NCBI GenBank assembly: GCA_021779995.1
Contig: JAJXZP010000224.1
Span: 30,418-94,417 of the forward strand
Length of the DNA: 64,000 nucleotides
DNA from: a bacterium
GTDB lineage: Bacteria > Spirochaetota > Spirochaetia > Treponematales > Rectinemataceae
Reading direction: 5' to 3'
Each line of letters begins with the position of its first letter. The first letter of the stretch is position 1. The position numbers and the translations under genes were made by a program. The notes beneath the pieces are model-generated. The model did not search any database. It was not told the origin of the DNA and saw only the letters and a program-made list of their open reading frames with translations. Shown in pieces: positions 30,408-38,927 of this stretch.

Positions 30408-33400
30408 TTAAAATAGGCGGAGCTGCGGATCCCGCGGGCGGAGTGGCGTCGCTTCGAGCGGCGGGACCAGCTCTTCGATCCGGGCGAGGAAGCGGCTGGG
30501 CGGCAGGGAAAGGCTCCGGCCGCGGAGGTGTCGGGAGCGAGCCCAGGAAAGGTACAGGCCGACGCGTGCACGCGTCATCGCCACATAGAGGAGGCGCCGC
30601 TCCTCTTCGATCCGCTCGCCCGCGGCGGCATCATCCCTGTTTTCGCCGCGCTCGCCTTCGAAAAGGGTGAAGGGCACTATGCCGTCTTCGAGCCCGACTA
30701 CGAAGACCTGATCGAATTCGAGGCCTTTGGCCGCGTGTATCGTCATGAGGGCGACGCGTTCGGAACGCATCTCATAGCCGTCCTGGGGGCTGCCGAGCGC
30801 CAGATCGTCGAGAAAGCTCCCGAGTTCCTTATAGGATGAGGCGCGCTCGGCGAGGCGTTTCGTCAAGAGCTCGCGGCCGCCGCCCGGATCGGCGTGCGCG
30901 CGAGGGCGGCCGCTTCCCGAGGGGTCCGGCGCCGGGGAGAGCTCGATTGCGGCGCGTACCGCGGCCTCGGGAGAGAGTCCGGGGAGCCGCAGCCTGAGGG
31001 CTTCTTCCCGCTCATCGGGCGCAGGACCCGCGCCGAGCGGCGAAGTCGGTGTCGAGGATGGCCCGGCGCGGCTCCCCGCCACATTCTCGGCCGCGGGCCG
31101 AGCGGCGGCGCGCAGGAGGGCGACGGCCGAGCGCAGGGGCTCCTGGTTCCACCAGGGCGTCTCTCCGACGAAACGGTAGGGGATGCCGTGATCGAAGAGG
31201 GCCTTTTCGATGGGCGGGGCCAGGGCCGAAACCCGGAGCAGGATGGCGCACTCGCCGAGGCTGCGAAGGATAGGATTGCCGTCGCTTCCCTCCCGCGAGG
31301 ATTCCGGGGCCGACGGTGCCGGGGTCGCGGGCGGCGTCTCGGCGACCGAGCCCACCATGCCGCTGTCGAAGGCGAAAAATCTCGTGCCGCCGATGAGGCG
31401 ATCGATCGCGGCCGCGACGCCCTCGGCCTCGGACTTGTCGGTCGGATACTCGGCTCGCGAGAGGGCCAGGGCCGCGCCGGTGCCGGCGAGCGGGGCGTCC
31501 ACGAGGCGACCCGCGGCGCCGATGATGCCCGGCGCGCAGCGGAAGCTGCGGTCGAGCCGGTACTCGGCCGCGCCGGGATAATCCGCGAGGAAGCGGTCGA
31601 TGAAGCGCCGGTCGGAGCCGCGAAAGCCGTAGATAGCCTGGTTCGGATCGCCGATGACGAAGAGCGCGGAGGAGGCATCGGGCGCGAGGAGTCGGACGAG
31701 GGCGTATTGGGCGAAGTTGAGGTCCTGGTATTCGTCTACGAACAGGTTGAGGCAGCGCCGACGGTAGCCCGCGAGGAGGAGCGGATCGGAGGCGAGGAGC
31801 CTGACGGCCCCGGCGATGAGATCGTCGAAGTCGAGGAGGGAGGCAAGCTTGAGCCGTTTGCGGTACTCGCCGTAGGCCGCGTCCAGATCGGCGTCGAGGG
31901 AGGGGCAGCCGAACTCGGCCGCGAGCTCGGCGAGACCGGCGGGAGCAGCGGGCCCTAGCCGAGGCCTCGTCTCGCCGGGAAGCAGCAGGAAGCGCTTGCG
32001 CGCTTCGATGTAGCCGCCGAGTTTCGCGGGGCTCTCCGTTGCCGGGGCCAGCTCCTTGAGAAGGCGCTCGCGCTCCTCCTCGTCGAGGATGCCGAAGCCT
32101 GAGGCGAGCGAGGCTTCGGCCTGGTGCTCCCGCAGTATCGAGAGACAAAGGGCGTGGAAGGTCCCCGTCCATACGTCCGCCGCCTGCTCGCGCTCGAGGT
32201 ATCGGCCGATCCGCTCGCCGAGTTCCCGTGCGGCCCTCGTCGTGAAGGTGATAGCGGCGATGGAAAGGGGCGCGGACCCCTGCCTCACCAGGCGCGCGAT
32301 GCGGAGGGCGAGGACGGCGGTTTTTCCGGTTCCGGGACCCGCCATGATGAGCGCCGGTCCGCCGCCGTGCTCCACGACCCGCGCCTGGGCGGGATCGAGG
32401 GCGAAGGCGGATTTCCTGCGCGGGTCGGCGTCGCGCGCCGCCTCCTCGCGCGTATCTTCGCTGTGAATCCCGCCTTTTCTCCGACCGCCGCCTGCGGGCC
32501 TCTTGCCTGCCGGTCTCTCGCCGGCAGTCGGCCGCGGTTTTGGATCGCTCTCGGGCGCGAGGTTCCCGGGCGCGACGTTTCCGGTCGTGTCCGCGAAGAG
32601 CTCCTCCCCGGCGCGGCCTAGCTCGAGTTTTTCTCCCGGCGCGAAGGCGCGCACGCGGCCGTACTCGCCGTCGTAGCCCGGAACGATGGAAACCCTGCCT
32701 TCTCGCATCCGACCGACGGCGGCGGCGAGAAGTTCGCCGGAAACCGCGCCTCCGCCCAGGGCCTGGAGCTCCTTTCCGCCGCGATCCAGGAGAATGTCGA
32801 ACTCGCTCCCCGAGCGCTCCACGAGGGAATTGTAGGCCGCCGCCACTTTCTTGCTTCCCTCGCCCGAGCCGAGAAGTTCGGCCACCAGTTCCTTGAGCGG
32901 GATGAGGGAGCGGTAGGGGCGGCGGTTCGTTCCCGCCCAGTCTTCGGGGCAGCTTGCCGACTCGTCTACCGGCCGATCGGCGAGCTCGGCGACGCGGCCC
33001 ATGACGCCGGGCGTCAGCGGCTTGCCGCAGACGGGGCAGAGGCCGCCCGCGGCCGCGCTCTCCTCGGGCGAGAGGGCCGCGCCGCAGACGCGGTGCCCGT
33101 CATAGTGGTACTTGCCCTCCTGCGGGAAGAACTCGACGGTGCCGAGGAGCCGGCCGGCAGGGCCGCCGCCGGAGAGCGCCTCGGCGAGGCCGGGAAAGCC
33201 GGGATAGATGTCGAGGATCGTCGCCTCGCGGCCGAGTTTCTCCGGCGAATGGGCGTCCGAGTTGGAGATGATGGAGAAGCGGTCGAGGGCGCTGACCGCC
33301 CAATTCATGGGCGGGTTCGAGGATAGCCCGGTCTCGATGGCCTGGATGCGCGGTGCCAGGTCGCGGTAGCACTCGTCGATCGAGTCGAAGCCTGAGCGGG

Positions 33401-33974
33401 CGCCGAGGGCGGAGAACCAGGGCGTCCAGATGTGGGCCGGCACGAGGATGGAACGTTCGTCGGCCTCGAGGAGGAGCTCGAAGAGGTCGCGCGAGTCTAT
33501 GCCCAGGATGGGCCGCCCGTCCGAAACGATGCTACCCACCCGCTCGAGCTTGGCCTGGAAGGAGGCCGCGGCCGCGAAGTCGGGCAGGAGGACGAGGTGG
33601 TGGACCTTGCGAGTCCTTCCCCCCGCGCTGTAGATCGTGCTGATCTCGCCCGAAAGGACGAAGAGCGGTTCCTCGCGCGGCTCCCCCTCCGCGGCCGAGC
33701 CGTCGCCGCGCCGCGGCTCGGGCAGGTTCTCGGCGAGGGCCTCGCCCGAGTCGAAGGCCTGGCGAACCTGGGATTTCAGGCGGTAGAACCCCTCGCCGGC
33801 CGGCTCGAGCCGCTCCCCGAGCTCCGCGAGCCAGGCCGGGTGCGTGCAGTCGCCCGTGCCGACGAGGCCGATGCCCTTGAGGCGTGCCCAGCGGTCCAGG
33901 TGGGCGGGCGTGAGCTTGGGACTCGTGGCCAGGGAATAGTGGGAGTGGATGTGGAGGTCGGCGACGAGGCGCAT
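30408..33974 (-). CDS. Endonuclease Q-type PHP nuclease fused to a UvrD/PcrA-type superfamily 1 helicase
   Basis: N-terminus [47 protein letters not shown]...AHIWTPWFS...[16 protein letters not shown] (TIGR00375/EndoQ style); C-terminus [109 protein letters not shown]; ends PQLRLF. Confidence 0.93.
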   Translation of the reverse strand: MRLVADLHIHSHYSLATSPKLTPAHLDRWARLKGIGLVGTGDCTHPAWLAELGERLEPAGEGFYRLKSQVRQAFDSGEALAENLPEPRRGDGSAAEGEPREEPLFVLSGEISTIYSAGGRTRKVHHLVLLPDFAAAASFQAKLERVGSIVSDGRPILGIDSRDLFELLLEADERSILVPAHIWTPWFSALGARSGFDSIDECYRDLAPRIQAIETGLSSNPPMNWAVSALDRFSIISNSDAHSPEKLGREATILDIYPGFPGLAEALSGGGPAGRLLGTVEFFPQEGKYHYDGHRVCGAALSPEESAAAGGLCPVCGKPLTPGVMGRVAELADRPVDESASCPEDWAGTNRRPYRSLIPLKELVAELLGSGEGSKKVAAAYNSLVERSGSEFDILLDRGGKELQALGGGAVSGELLAAAVGRMREGRVSIVPGYDGEYGRVRAFAPGEKLELGRAGEELFADTTGNVAPGNLAPESDPKPRPTAGERPAGKRPAGGGRRKGGIHSEDTREEAARDADPRRKSAFALDPAQARVVEHGGGPALIMAGPGTGKTAVLALRIARLVRQGSAPLSIAAITFTTRAARELGERIGRYLEREQAADVWTGTFHALCLSILREHQAEASLASGFGILDEEERERLLKELAPATESPAKLGGYIEARKRFLLLPGETRPRLGPAAPAGLAELAAEFGCPSLDADLDAAYGEYRKRLKLASLLDFDDLIAGAVRLLASDPLLLAGYRRRCLNLFVDEYQDLNFAQYALVRLLAPDASSALFVIGDPNQAIYGFRGSDRRFIDRFLADYPGAAEYRLDRSFRCAPGIIGAAGRLVDAPLAGTGAALALSRAEYPTDKSEAEGVAAAIDRLIGGTRFFAFDSGMVGSVAETPPATPAPSAPESSREGSDGNPILRSLGECAILLRVSALAPPIEKALFDHGIPYRFVGETPWWNQEPLRSAVALLRAAARPAAENVAGSRAGPSSTPTSPLGAGPAPDEREEALRLRLPGLSPEAAVRAAIELSPAPDPSGSGRPRAHADPGGGRELLTKRLAERASSYKELGSFLDDLALGSPQDGYEMRSERVALMTIHAAKGLEFDQVFVVGLEDGIVPFTLFEGERGENRDDAAAGERIEEERRLLYVAMTRARVGLYLSWARSRHLRGRSLSLPPSRFLARIEELVPPLEATPLRPRDPQLRLF

Positions 33975-34092
33975 GAGGGGATTGTAGACGGGGGCCGGGC
34001 GAGCGGCAAGGAAGGCGCGATGCCCGTATTTTTCGGACGCCCGGAAGGCTGACGTATGCATCATGCTCCAACGAAAAATCGAAGGCGGCCCC

Positions 34093-34121
34093 TTGGCAAA
34101 AAGAAAGGGTCGTGATAAATA
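34093..34121 (+). promoter_or_regulatory. Promoter TTGGCA-N17-TAAATA upstream of the rubrerythrin gene
   Basis: Direct reading; an AT-rich near-palindrome GTATTAATTAC lies downstream, before the start codon. Confidence 0.6.
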
Positions 34122-34161
34122 TGTACAAAGTTCAAGTCCGTATTAATTACAAGGAGAAGTC

Positions 34162-34710
34162 ATGAAGACCTTCGTGTGCTCGGTATGCGGCTATGTCTAT
34201 GTCGGTGAAGAGCTCCCCGCCCAGTGTCCCCAGTGCAAGGCGCCCAAGGAAAAGTTCGTCGAAAAAACGGCCGCCTCCGCTGCCGCCTTCGCCGATGAGC
34301 ACCGCGTGGGCGTGGCCAAGGGTCTCGACGCTGAGGTGGTCGAGGGCCTGCGGATGAACTTCCAGGGAGAATGCACCGAGGTCGGCATGTACCTCGCCAT
34401 GAGCCGCCAGGCCGAGCGCGAGGGCTACCCCGAGGTCGCCGAGGCCTACCGGCGCTACGCCTTCGAGGAGGCAGACCACGCCTCCCGCTTCGCCGAGCTC
34501 CTCGGCGAGGTCCTCCATGCCGACACCAAGACCAACCTCATGCTCAGGGCCGAGGCCGAGTTCGGCGCCTGCGAGGGCAAGCTCAAGCTCGCCAAGCGGG
34601 CCAAGGAGCTCGGTTATGACGCGATCCACGACACCGTCCACGAGATGTGCAAGGACGAGGCCCGCCACGGGGCCGGCTTCCGCGGTCTCGTGAGCCGATA
34701 CTTCAAATGA
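34162..34710 (+). CDS. Rubrerythrin-family peroxidase with N-terminal rubredoxin domain
   Basis: [45 protein letters not shown]-like [51 protein letters not shown]. Confidence 0.93.
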   Translation: MKTFVCSVCGYVYVGEELPAQCPQCKAPKEKFVEKTAASAAAFADEHRVGVAKGLDAEVVEGLRMNFQGECTEVGMYLAMSRQAEREGYPEVAEAYRRYAFEEADHASRFAELLGEVLHADTKTNLMLRAEAEFGACEGKLKLAKRAKELGYDAIHDTVHEMCKDEARHGAGFRGLVSRYFK

Positions 34711-34819
34711 CCGAGCCGCCGAGACGAGGCGCCGCCGGGGCGCTCCGCCTCGGCGCCCCGCCGTCCCGAGCGGGCCGAGGCTCGACCGGGACGGCTCTTC
34801 CGATAAGGAAGGTACACAG

Positions 34820-35239
34820 ATGGATACTGCCGATTTTCTCCGCGAGAAGGATATTCAACCTTCCCAGCAGAGGATCAGGATCTACGAGTCGCTCGCGGCG
34901 ACCAAGGCCCATCCCTCGGCCGACACGCTTCATCGCCGGCTCCAGCCCGAGATCCCGACCCTGTCCCGGACCACCGTCTACGGCACCCTCGAGCTCTTCG
35001 TGGAGAAGGGTATCGCCCAGCGCCTGGCCCTGACCGGCTCGGAGCTGCGCTTCGACGCTGACACCTCCCGGCACGTGCACTTCCGCTGCCGAGCCTGCGG
35101 GGCTGTCTCGGACCTGCCGGGGGTATCCGCGCCCCTGCCGCCTCCCGCCCCTGCGGGCTATCGGGTCGAGTCCTCGCAGTTCTACGCCGAGGGGCTCTGC
35201 CCCGCCTGCGCCTCCGCATCCCTGCCGGAGTCGCGATGA
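34820..35239 (+). CDS. Fur-family regulator, PerR-like
   Basis: QPSQQRIRIYESLAATKAHPSADTLHRRLQPEIPTLSRTTVYGTLELFVEKGIAQ; HVHFRCRACGAVSDLP; CPAC. Confidence 0.92.
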   Translation: MDTADFLREKDIQPSQQRIRIYESLAATKAHPSADTLHRRLQPEIPTLSRTTVYGTLELFVEKGIAQRLALTGSELRFDADTSRHVHFRCRACGAVSDLPGVSAPLPPPAPAGYRVESSQFYAEGLCPACASASLPESR

Positions 35240-35294
35240 GCGGCGACGCGCCTGCTAGAGCGTGACGTCGGAAGCGCGGTGATCGGCGCGGCGC

Positions 35295-36551
35295 CTAGAG
35301 CGTGATGTCGGAGGTGCGCCTTCTGTCCTTGAGGCTTTCGGAAAAGAGCAGCTCGTAGGCGTCGAAAGCGATCTGGAGTTCTTCGTTCGTAGGTATTACC
35401 AGGATCGCGGTCGGGGAATAGGGCTGCGAAACCGCCCCCTCCTTGCTGCCGTTGGCCATGTTGGCCGTGTAGTCCATGACGATGCCGATGTGCTCCAGCC
35501 GATGGCAGATGCGCTCGCGCATCCTGATGCCGTGCTGGCCGACCCCTCCGGTGAAGACCAGGGCGTCGACCTTGACGAGCTCGGCGGCGTAGGCGCCGAT
35601 GTACTTGCGGACCCGGTGCGCATAGACTTCGAGGGCTTCGATGGCGTTGCGGATACCCTTGTCCACGGCGGCCTCGAGATCGCGCAGGTCGTTGGATATG
35701 CCGGAGAGGCCCAAGAGGCCGCTCTTCTTGTTGAGCATCGCGTTCAGGTCCTTGGACGAATAGCCGCGCTCCTCCAGGAAGGAGAGGATGGCGGGATCGA
35801 AGTCGCCGGAGCGGGTGCCCATCATGAGTCCTTCGAGGGGAGTGAAGCCCATCGAGGTGTCTATCGAGCGGCCGGCCTCGATGGCGGTGATCGAGGCGCC
35901 GTTGCCGAGGTGGCAGGTGATGAGGTTCGTGTTCTCGTGATGCCGCTTGAGGAGTTCCAAGGCCCGGCCGGCCACATAGCGGTGGCTCGTTCCGTGGAAG
36001 CCGTAGCGACGTATCCGGTACTTGTCATAGAGCTCGCGCGGCAGGCCGTAGAGATAGGCGGCCGGAGGCATAGTCTGATGGAAGGCGGTGTCGAAGACCG
36101 CGACCTGGGGCACGCCCGGCAGGAGCCGCTGGGTCTCGCGGATGCCGAGGAGATTGGCGGGGTTGTGAAGCGGGGCCAGCTCGATATTCTGCTCGATCGC
36201 CGCGAGGACCTCGTCGTTTATCTTCACGGAGTTGCTGAACTTCTCGCCTCCGTGCACCACGCGGTGCCCGACGGCGACGATTTCGGTCATGTCGGCGAGA
36301 ATGCCGGCCGCGGGGTCCGTGAGGGCGCGGCCGACCCGGGCCATGGCTTGGCCGTGATCGGAGAACTTCTCCTCGACCTTGAGCGCGCCGCGCTCGGAAC
36401 TCTGCGTGAGAATGCCCTTTTCCTCGCCGATCCGCTCCACGGACCCTTTGCCGAGGCTCTTGCGATGCGGCATGAGGAAGACCTCGTACTTCAAGGAGGA
36501 GCTGCCGCTATTGAGGACCAGAATGCGCTTTCCGTCGCTCGAATCGCTCAT
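35295..36551 (-). CDS. ackA: Acetate kinase
   Basis: RILVLNSGSSSLKYEVF; VGHRVVHGGEKFSN; VAVFDTAFHQTMPPAAYLYGLP; RYGFHGTSHRYVAGRAL; ITCHLGNGASITAIEAGRSIDTSMGFTPLEGLMMGTRSGDFDPAI. Confidence 0.98.
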   Translation of the reverse strand: MSDSSDGKRILVLNSGSSSLKYEVFLMPHRKSLGKGSVERIGEEKGILTQSSERGALKVEEKFSDHGQAMARVGRALTDPAAGILADMTEIVAVGHRVVHGGEKFSNSVKINDEVLAAIEQNIELAPLHNPANLLGIRETQRLLPGVPQVAVFDTAFHQTMPPAAYLYGLPRELYDKYRIRRYGFHGTSHRYVAGRALELLKRHHENTNLITCHLGNGASITAIEAGRSIDTSMGFTPLEGLMMGTRSGDFDPAILSFLEERGYSSKDLNAMLNKKSGLLGLSGISNDLRDLEAAVDKGIRNAIEALEVYAHRVRKYIGAYAAELVKVDALVFTGGVGQHGIRMRERICHRLEHIGIVMDYTANMANGSKEGAVSQPYSPTAILVIPTNEELQIAFDAYELLFSESLKDRRRTSDITL

Positions 36552-36966
36552 CGTTTTCCCTTCGGTCGCGCGTGAGTACGGCCGAGGCGATTTTAGCCAG
36601 GGCCGCGGAATGTGACAATCCTTCGAACGTGCGCGGCCCGCGAGAAAAGCGCGCGGGCTTCAAGGGGAGAGCAACGCGAAAATGAGCGCGAGCGTGTTCG
36701 CCGTCGCGTCGCGTGCGCTCGTAGCCGTGGCTCGTGTAGACGCCGGGCCCGATGAGACCGTGGCGGACCTCGTGCCCGGCGAAGGGAGCGACGTCAGCGT
36801 CCGAGCCGTAGCTGGGATAGATGCCGACCGTGTAGTCGCAGAGGGCGCGCGGGGCTTTCTCGATCAGCTCGGCAGCTTCACGGGTGAATCCCGTCGGGCT
36901 GGGGCTGCGGCAAAGCTCGAGCGTCCGCCGGACGGCGAGCTCTGTGTGGCGTTCGTCGATGTTCAT
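36508..36966 (-). pseudogene. M42-type aminopeptidase remnant with an internal deletion
   Basis: N-terminal motif LELCRSPSPTGFTREAAELIE is followed ~25 aa later by the family-terminal motif SYGSDADVAPFAGHEVRHGLIGPGVYTSHGYERT; most of the catalytic domain is absent. Confidence 0.65.
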
Positions 36967-37280
36967 GGGGGCTCTTGCGATGCGGATGAAGATTCGGCGG
37001 CGCCGGGAGGGCCGCAGGCCGGCCGCGTGGCGAGCTCGAGCCGGGCGAGATAGGCCACGGCCTCTTCCCGCGAGGAGCCGCACATCTCGGGCTCGGGACG
37101 CAGGTGAGCGCAGACCGCGGGCCGCTCGGGGCGGCCGAAGAGGCGGCACCGGCCGTTTTCGTCGAGCTGGACGCAGGGGAGGCCGGCGGCCTTGCCCTGC
37201 GGCATGCCGGGAATGGGCGACGATATCGATGGAGCGATGCAGCAGGCGGCGCAGCCCGCCCTGCAGACGAATCCTCCCAT
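36963..37280 (-). CDS. YkgJ-family cysteine cluster protein
   Basis: [62 protein letters not shown]. Confidence 0.88.
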   Translation of the reverse strand: MGGFVCRAGCAACCIAPSISSPIPGMPQGKAAGLPCVQLDENGRCRLFGRPERPAVCAHLRPEPEMCGSSREEAVAYLARLELATRPACGPPGAAESSSASQEPP

Positions 37281-37330
37281 ACGGAAGACTGTAGCAGAAG
37301 CTCACGCCGGGAAACAGGGCCGCCGCAGCC

Positions 37331-37456
37331 GTGGCGACCGCGTCTGCCGCCGTGGCGACCGCGTCTGCCGCTGTGGCGACCGCGTCTGCAGCCGTGGAGA
37401 CCGCCTTTGCCACTGTTGCGCTCGCACCTGTCGCTGTGGCGACCGCGCCGCCGTAG
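37331..37456 (+). repeat. 21-bp tandem repeat, about 6 copies, first three near identical
   Basis: GTGGCGACCGCGTCTGCCGCC units start at 37331, 37352, 37373, 37394, 37415 and 37436. Confidence 0.93.
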
Positions 37457-37465
37457 CGGCCGGAC

Positions 37466-38548
37466 TCAGCTCAGGCTGCTTGCATGAGTGCGAGGCCGCG
37501 CTCCTTCGAGCTCCAACAGCCTTTGCTTGCGCCAGATTCCTCCTCCGTAGCCGCCGAGCCCGCCGTCGGCGCCGATCACGCGGTGACAGGGCACGAGGAT
37601 CGCGATCCGGTTGAAGCCGTTGGCGCGCGCGACGGCGCGCATGGCGTGCGGTTCCCCGATCGCCGTCGCGAGTTCCTTGTAGGAGCGCGTCTCCCCGAAT
37701 GGTATCCGCCGCAATTCTTCCCAGACGCGTTCCTGGAAGGGCGTGCCCGGCTCGAAAAGGGGGAGGTCGAAGGAGCGGCGTTTCCCGGCGAAGTATTCGG
37801 CGAGCTCCTCGCTCAGGCGGACTAGGTGCGGACTGGATCCCGGAGCCACGGGAAGACCGAGTCGGGATCGAAGGGTTCGGGCCTGCGCCTCGAGCATGCG
37901 GCGATCCGAGAATTCGAGAAGACAGACTCCTCTGTCCGTCGCGGCGGCAATGAGGGGTCCGATCGGGCTTTCCAGCCAGGATATCCTGACAAAGTCTCCG
38001 CCGCTCTCGGTGGCCTTGGCCGCGGCGCCCGGAGCGGAGCCGAAAAGCCTCGCGAAGGCGTCTCGGAATCCCGAGTGGGACTCGTATCCGTGGTCGAAGA
38101 CGGCATCGTCGATCCGAGCGCCGGACTTTATGGCCTCGAAGGCCGCGGCCAATCGGCGAGCGCGCTGGTAGGCCTGGAAGCTCAGGCCGAAACGCGCCTG
38201 GAAACGGCGGCGCACCGTGGCGGGCTCCAAGCCCTCGGAGCGAAGATCCGCGTCCCGGATCCGCCGGCGCGGATCGTCTTCCACTCGTTCCACGAGCTCG
38301 GCCACCCATGCGGGGTCGGCGCTCGAGGTGAGCGGGCGGCAACGCGCGCAGGGTCTATAGCCCGCGAAGAGGGCCTCGCTCGCCGAGGCATAGAACGCGA
38401 CGTTCTCGGGCTTGGGTTTGCGGGCCGGGCACGAGGGCCTGCAGAAAATGCCGGTCGTCGCCACCGCCGCATAGAAAATGCCGTCATAGGAGGCGTCGCG
38501 ATTTCGGAAGGCAACGTCCATTTCATCGACCGAAGGGAGAGTTGGCAT
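37466..38548 (-). CDS. ada: Ada bifunctional transcriptional regulator / O6-methylguanine-DNA methyltransferase
   Basis: DASYDGIFYAAVATTGIFCRPSCPARKPKPENVAFYASASEALFAGYRPCARCRP; AraC-type HTH; ILVPCHRVIGADGGLGGYGGGIWRKQRLLELE. Confidence 0.96.
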   Translation of the reverse strand: MPTLPSVDEMDVAFRNRDASYDGIFYAAVATTGIFCRPSCPARKPKPENVAFYASASEALFAGYRPCARCRPLTSSADPAWVAELVERVEDDPRRRIRDADLRSEGLEPATVRRRFQARFGLSFQAYQRARRLAAAFEAIKSGARIDDAVFDHGYESHSGFRDAFARLFGSAPGAAAKATESGGDFVRISWLESPIGPLIAAATDRGVCLLEFSDRRMLEAQARTLRSRLGLPVAPGSSPHLVRLSEELAEYFAGKRRSFDLPLFEPGTPFQERVWEELRRIPFGETRSYKELATAIGEPHAMRAVARANGFNRIAILVPCHRVIGADGGLGGYGGGIWRKQRLLELEGARPRTHASSLS

Positions 38549-38663
38549 ATTTCGCTCCTCCCTATGATACTATGCCAGCCCAACGCCTTCGACCACCGAA
38601 AAACGGACGTCGAATACGAAGCCGATTCCGAGAATGGCGGATTTTGAAATTGGTTCAGGAGAC

Positions 38664-38693
38664 AAAAAAAGCCATCCGAGAAACCCGGATGGC
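38664..38693 (-). terminator. Intrinsic terminator downstream of tRNA-Leu
   Basis: Minus strand GGCCATCCG-GGTTTCT-CGGATGGC-TTTTTTT. Confidence 0.92.
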
Positions 38694-38702
38694 CGCAGAT
38701 CG

Positions 38703-38785
38703 TGCCGGCAGTGGGACTTGAACCCACAAGCCCTCGCGAGCAGCAGATTTTGAGTCTGCCGTGTATGCCATTTCACCATGCCGGC
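38703..38785 (-). tRNA. tRNA-Leu(CAA)
   Basis: Minus strand GCCGGCATGGTGAAATGGCATACACGGCAGACTCAAAATCTGCTGCTCGCGAGGGCTTGTGGGTTCAAGTCCCACTGCCGGCA: 7-bp acceptor stem, anticodon loop CTCAAAA, long variable arm, T-loop GGTTCAAGTCC; CCA not encoded. Confidence 0.96.
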
Positions 38786-38796
38786 GGTAGTGAATG

Positions 38797-38825
38797 TTTC
38801 TACTATGGTCGGCCGGTCGAGTCAA
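38797..38825 (-). promoter_or_regulatory. Promoter TTGACT-N17-TAGAAA for tRNA-Leu
   Basis: Direct reading of the minus strand. Confidence 0.65.
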
Positions 38826-38927
38826 GCTGGCAGGGCTTTACGAGCGCCGTGTTCGCCTGCTTCCCTACGTGGGATTTAATGGATTAGTATATATAGACAT
38901 TGTGGACATTATTTCGAGGAGAAGCGT

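Noticed and set aside
37331-37456. CRISPR array
   Set aside because: The 21-bp units are contiguous with no unique spacers; it is a simple tandem repeat.
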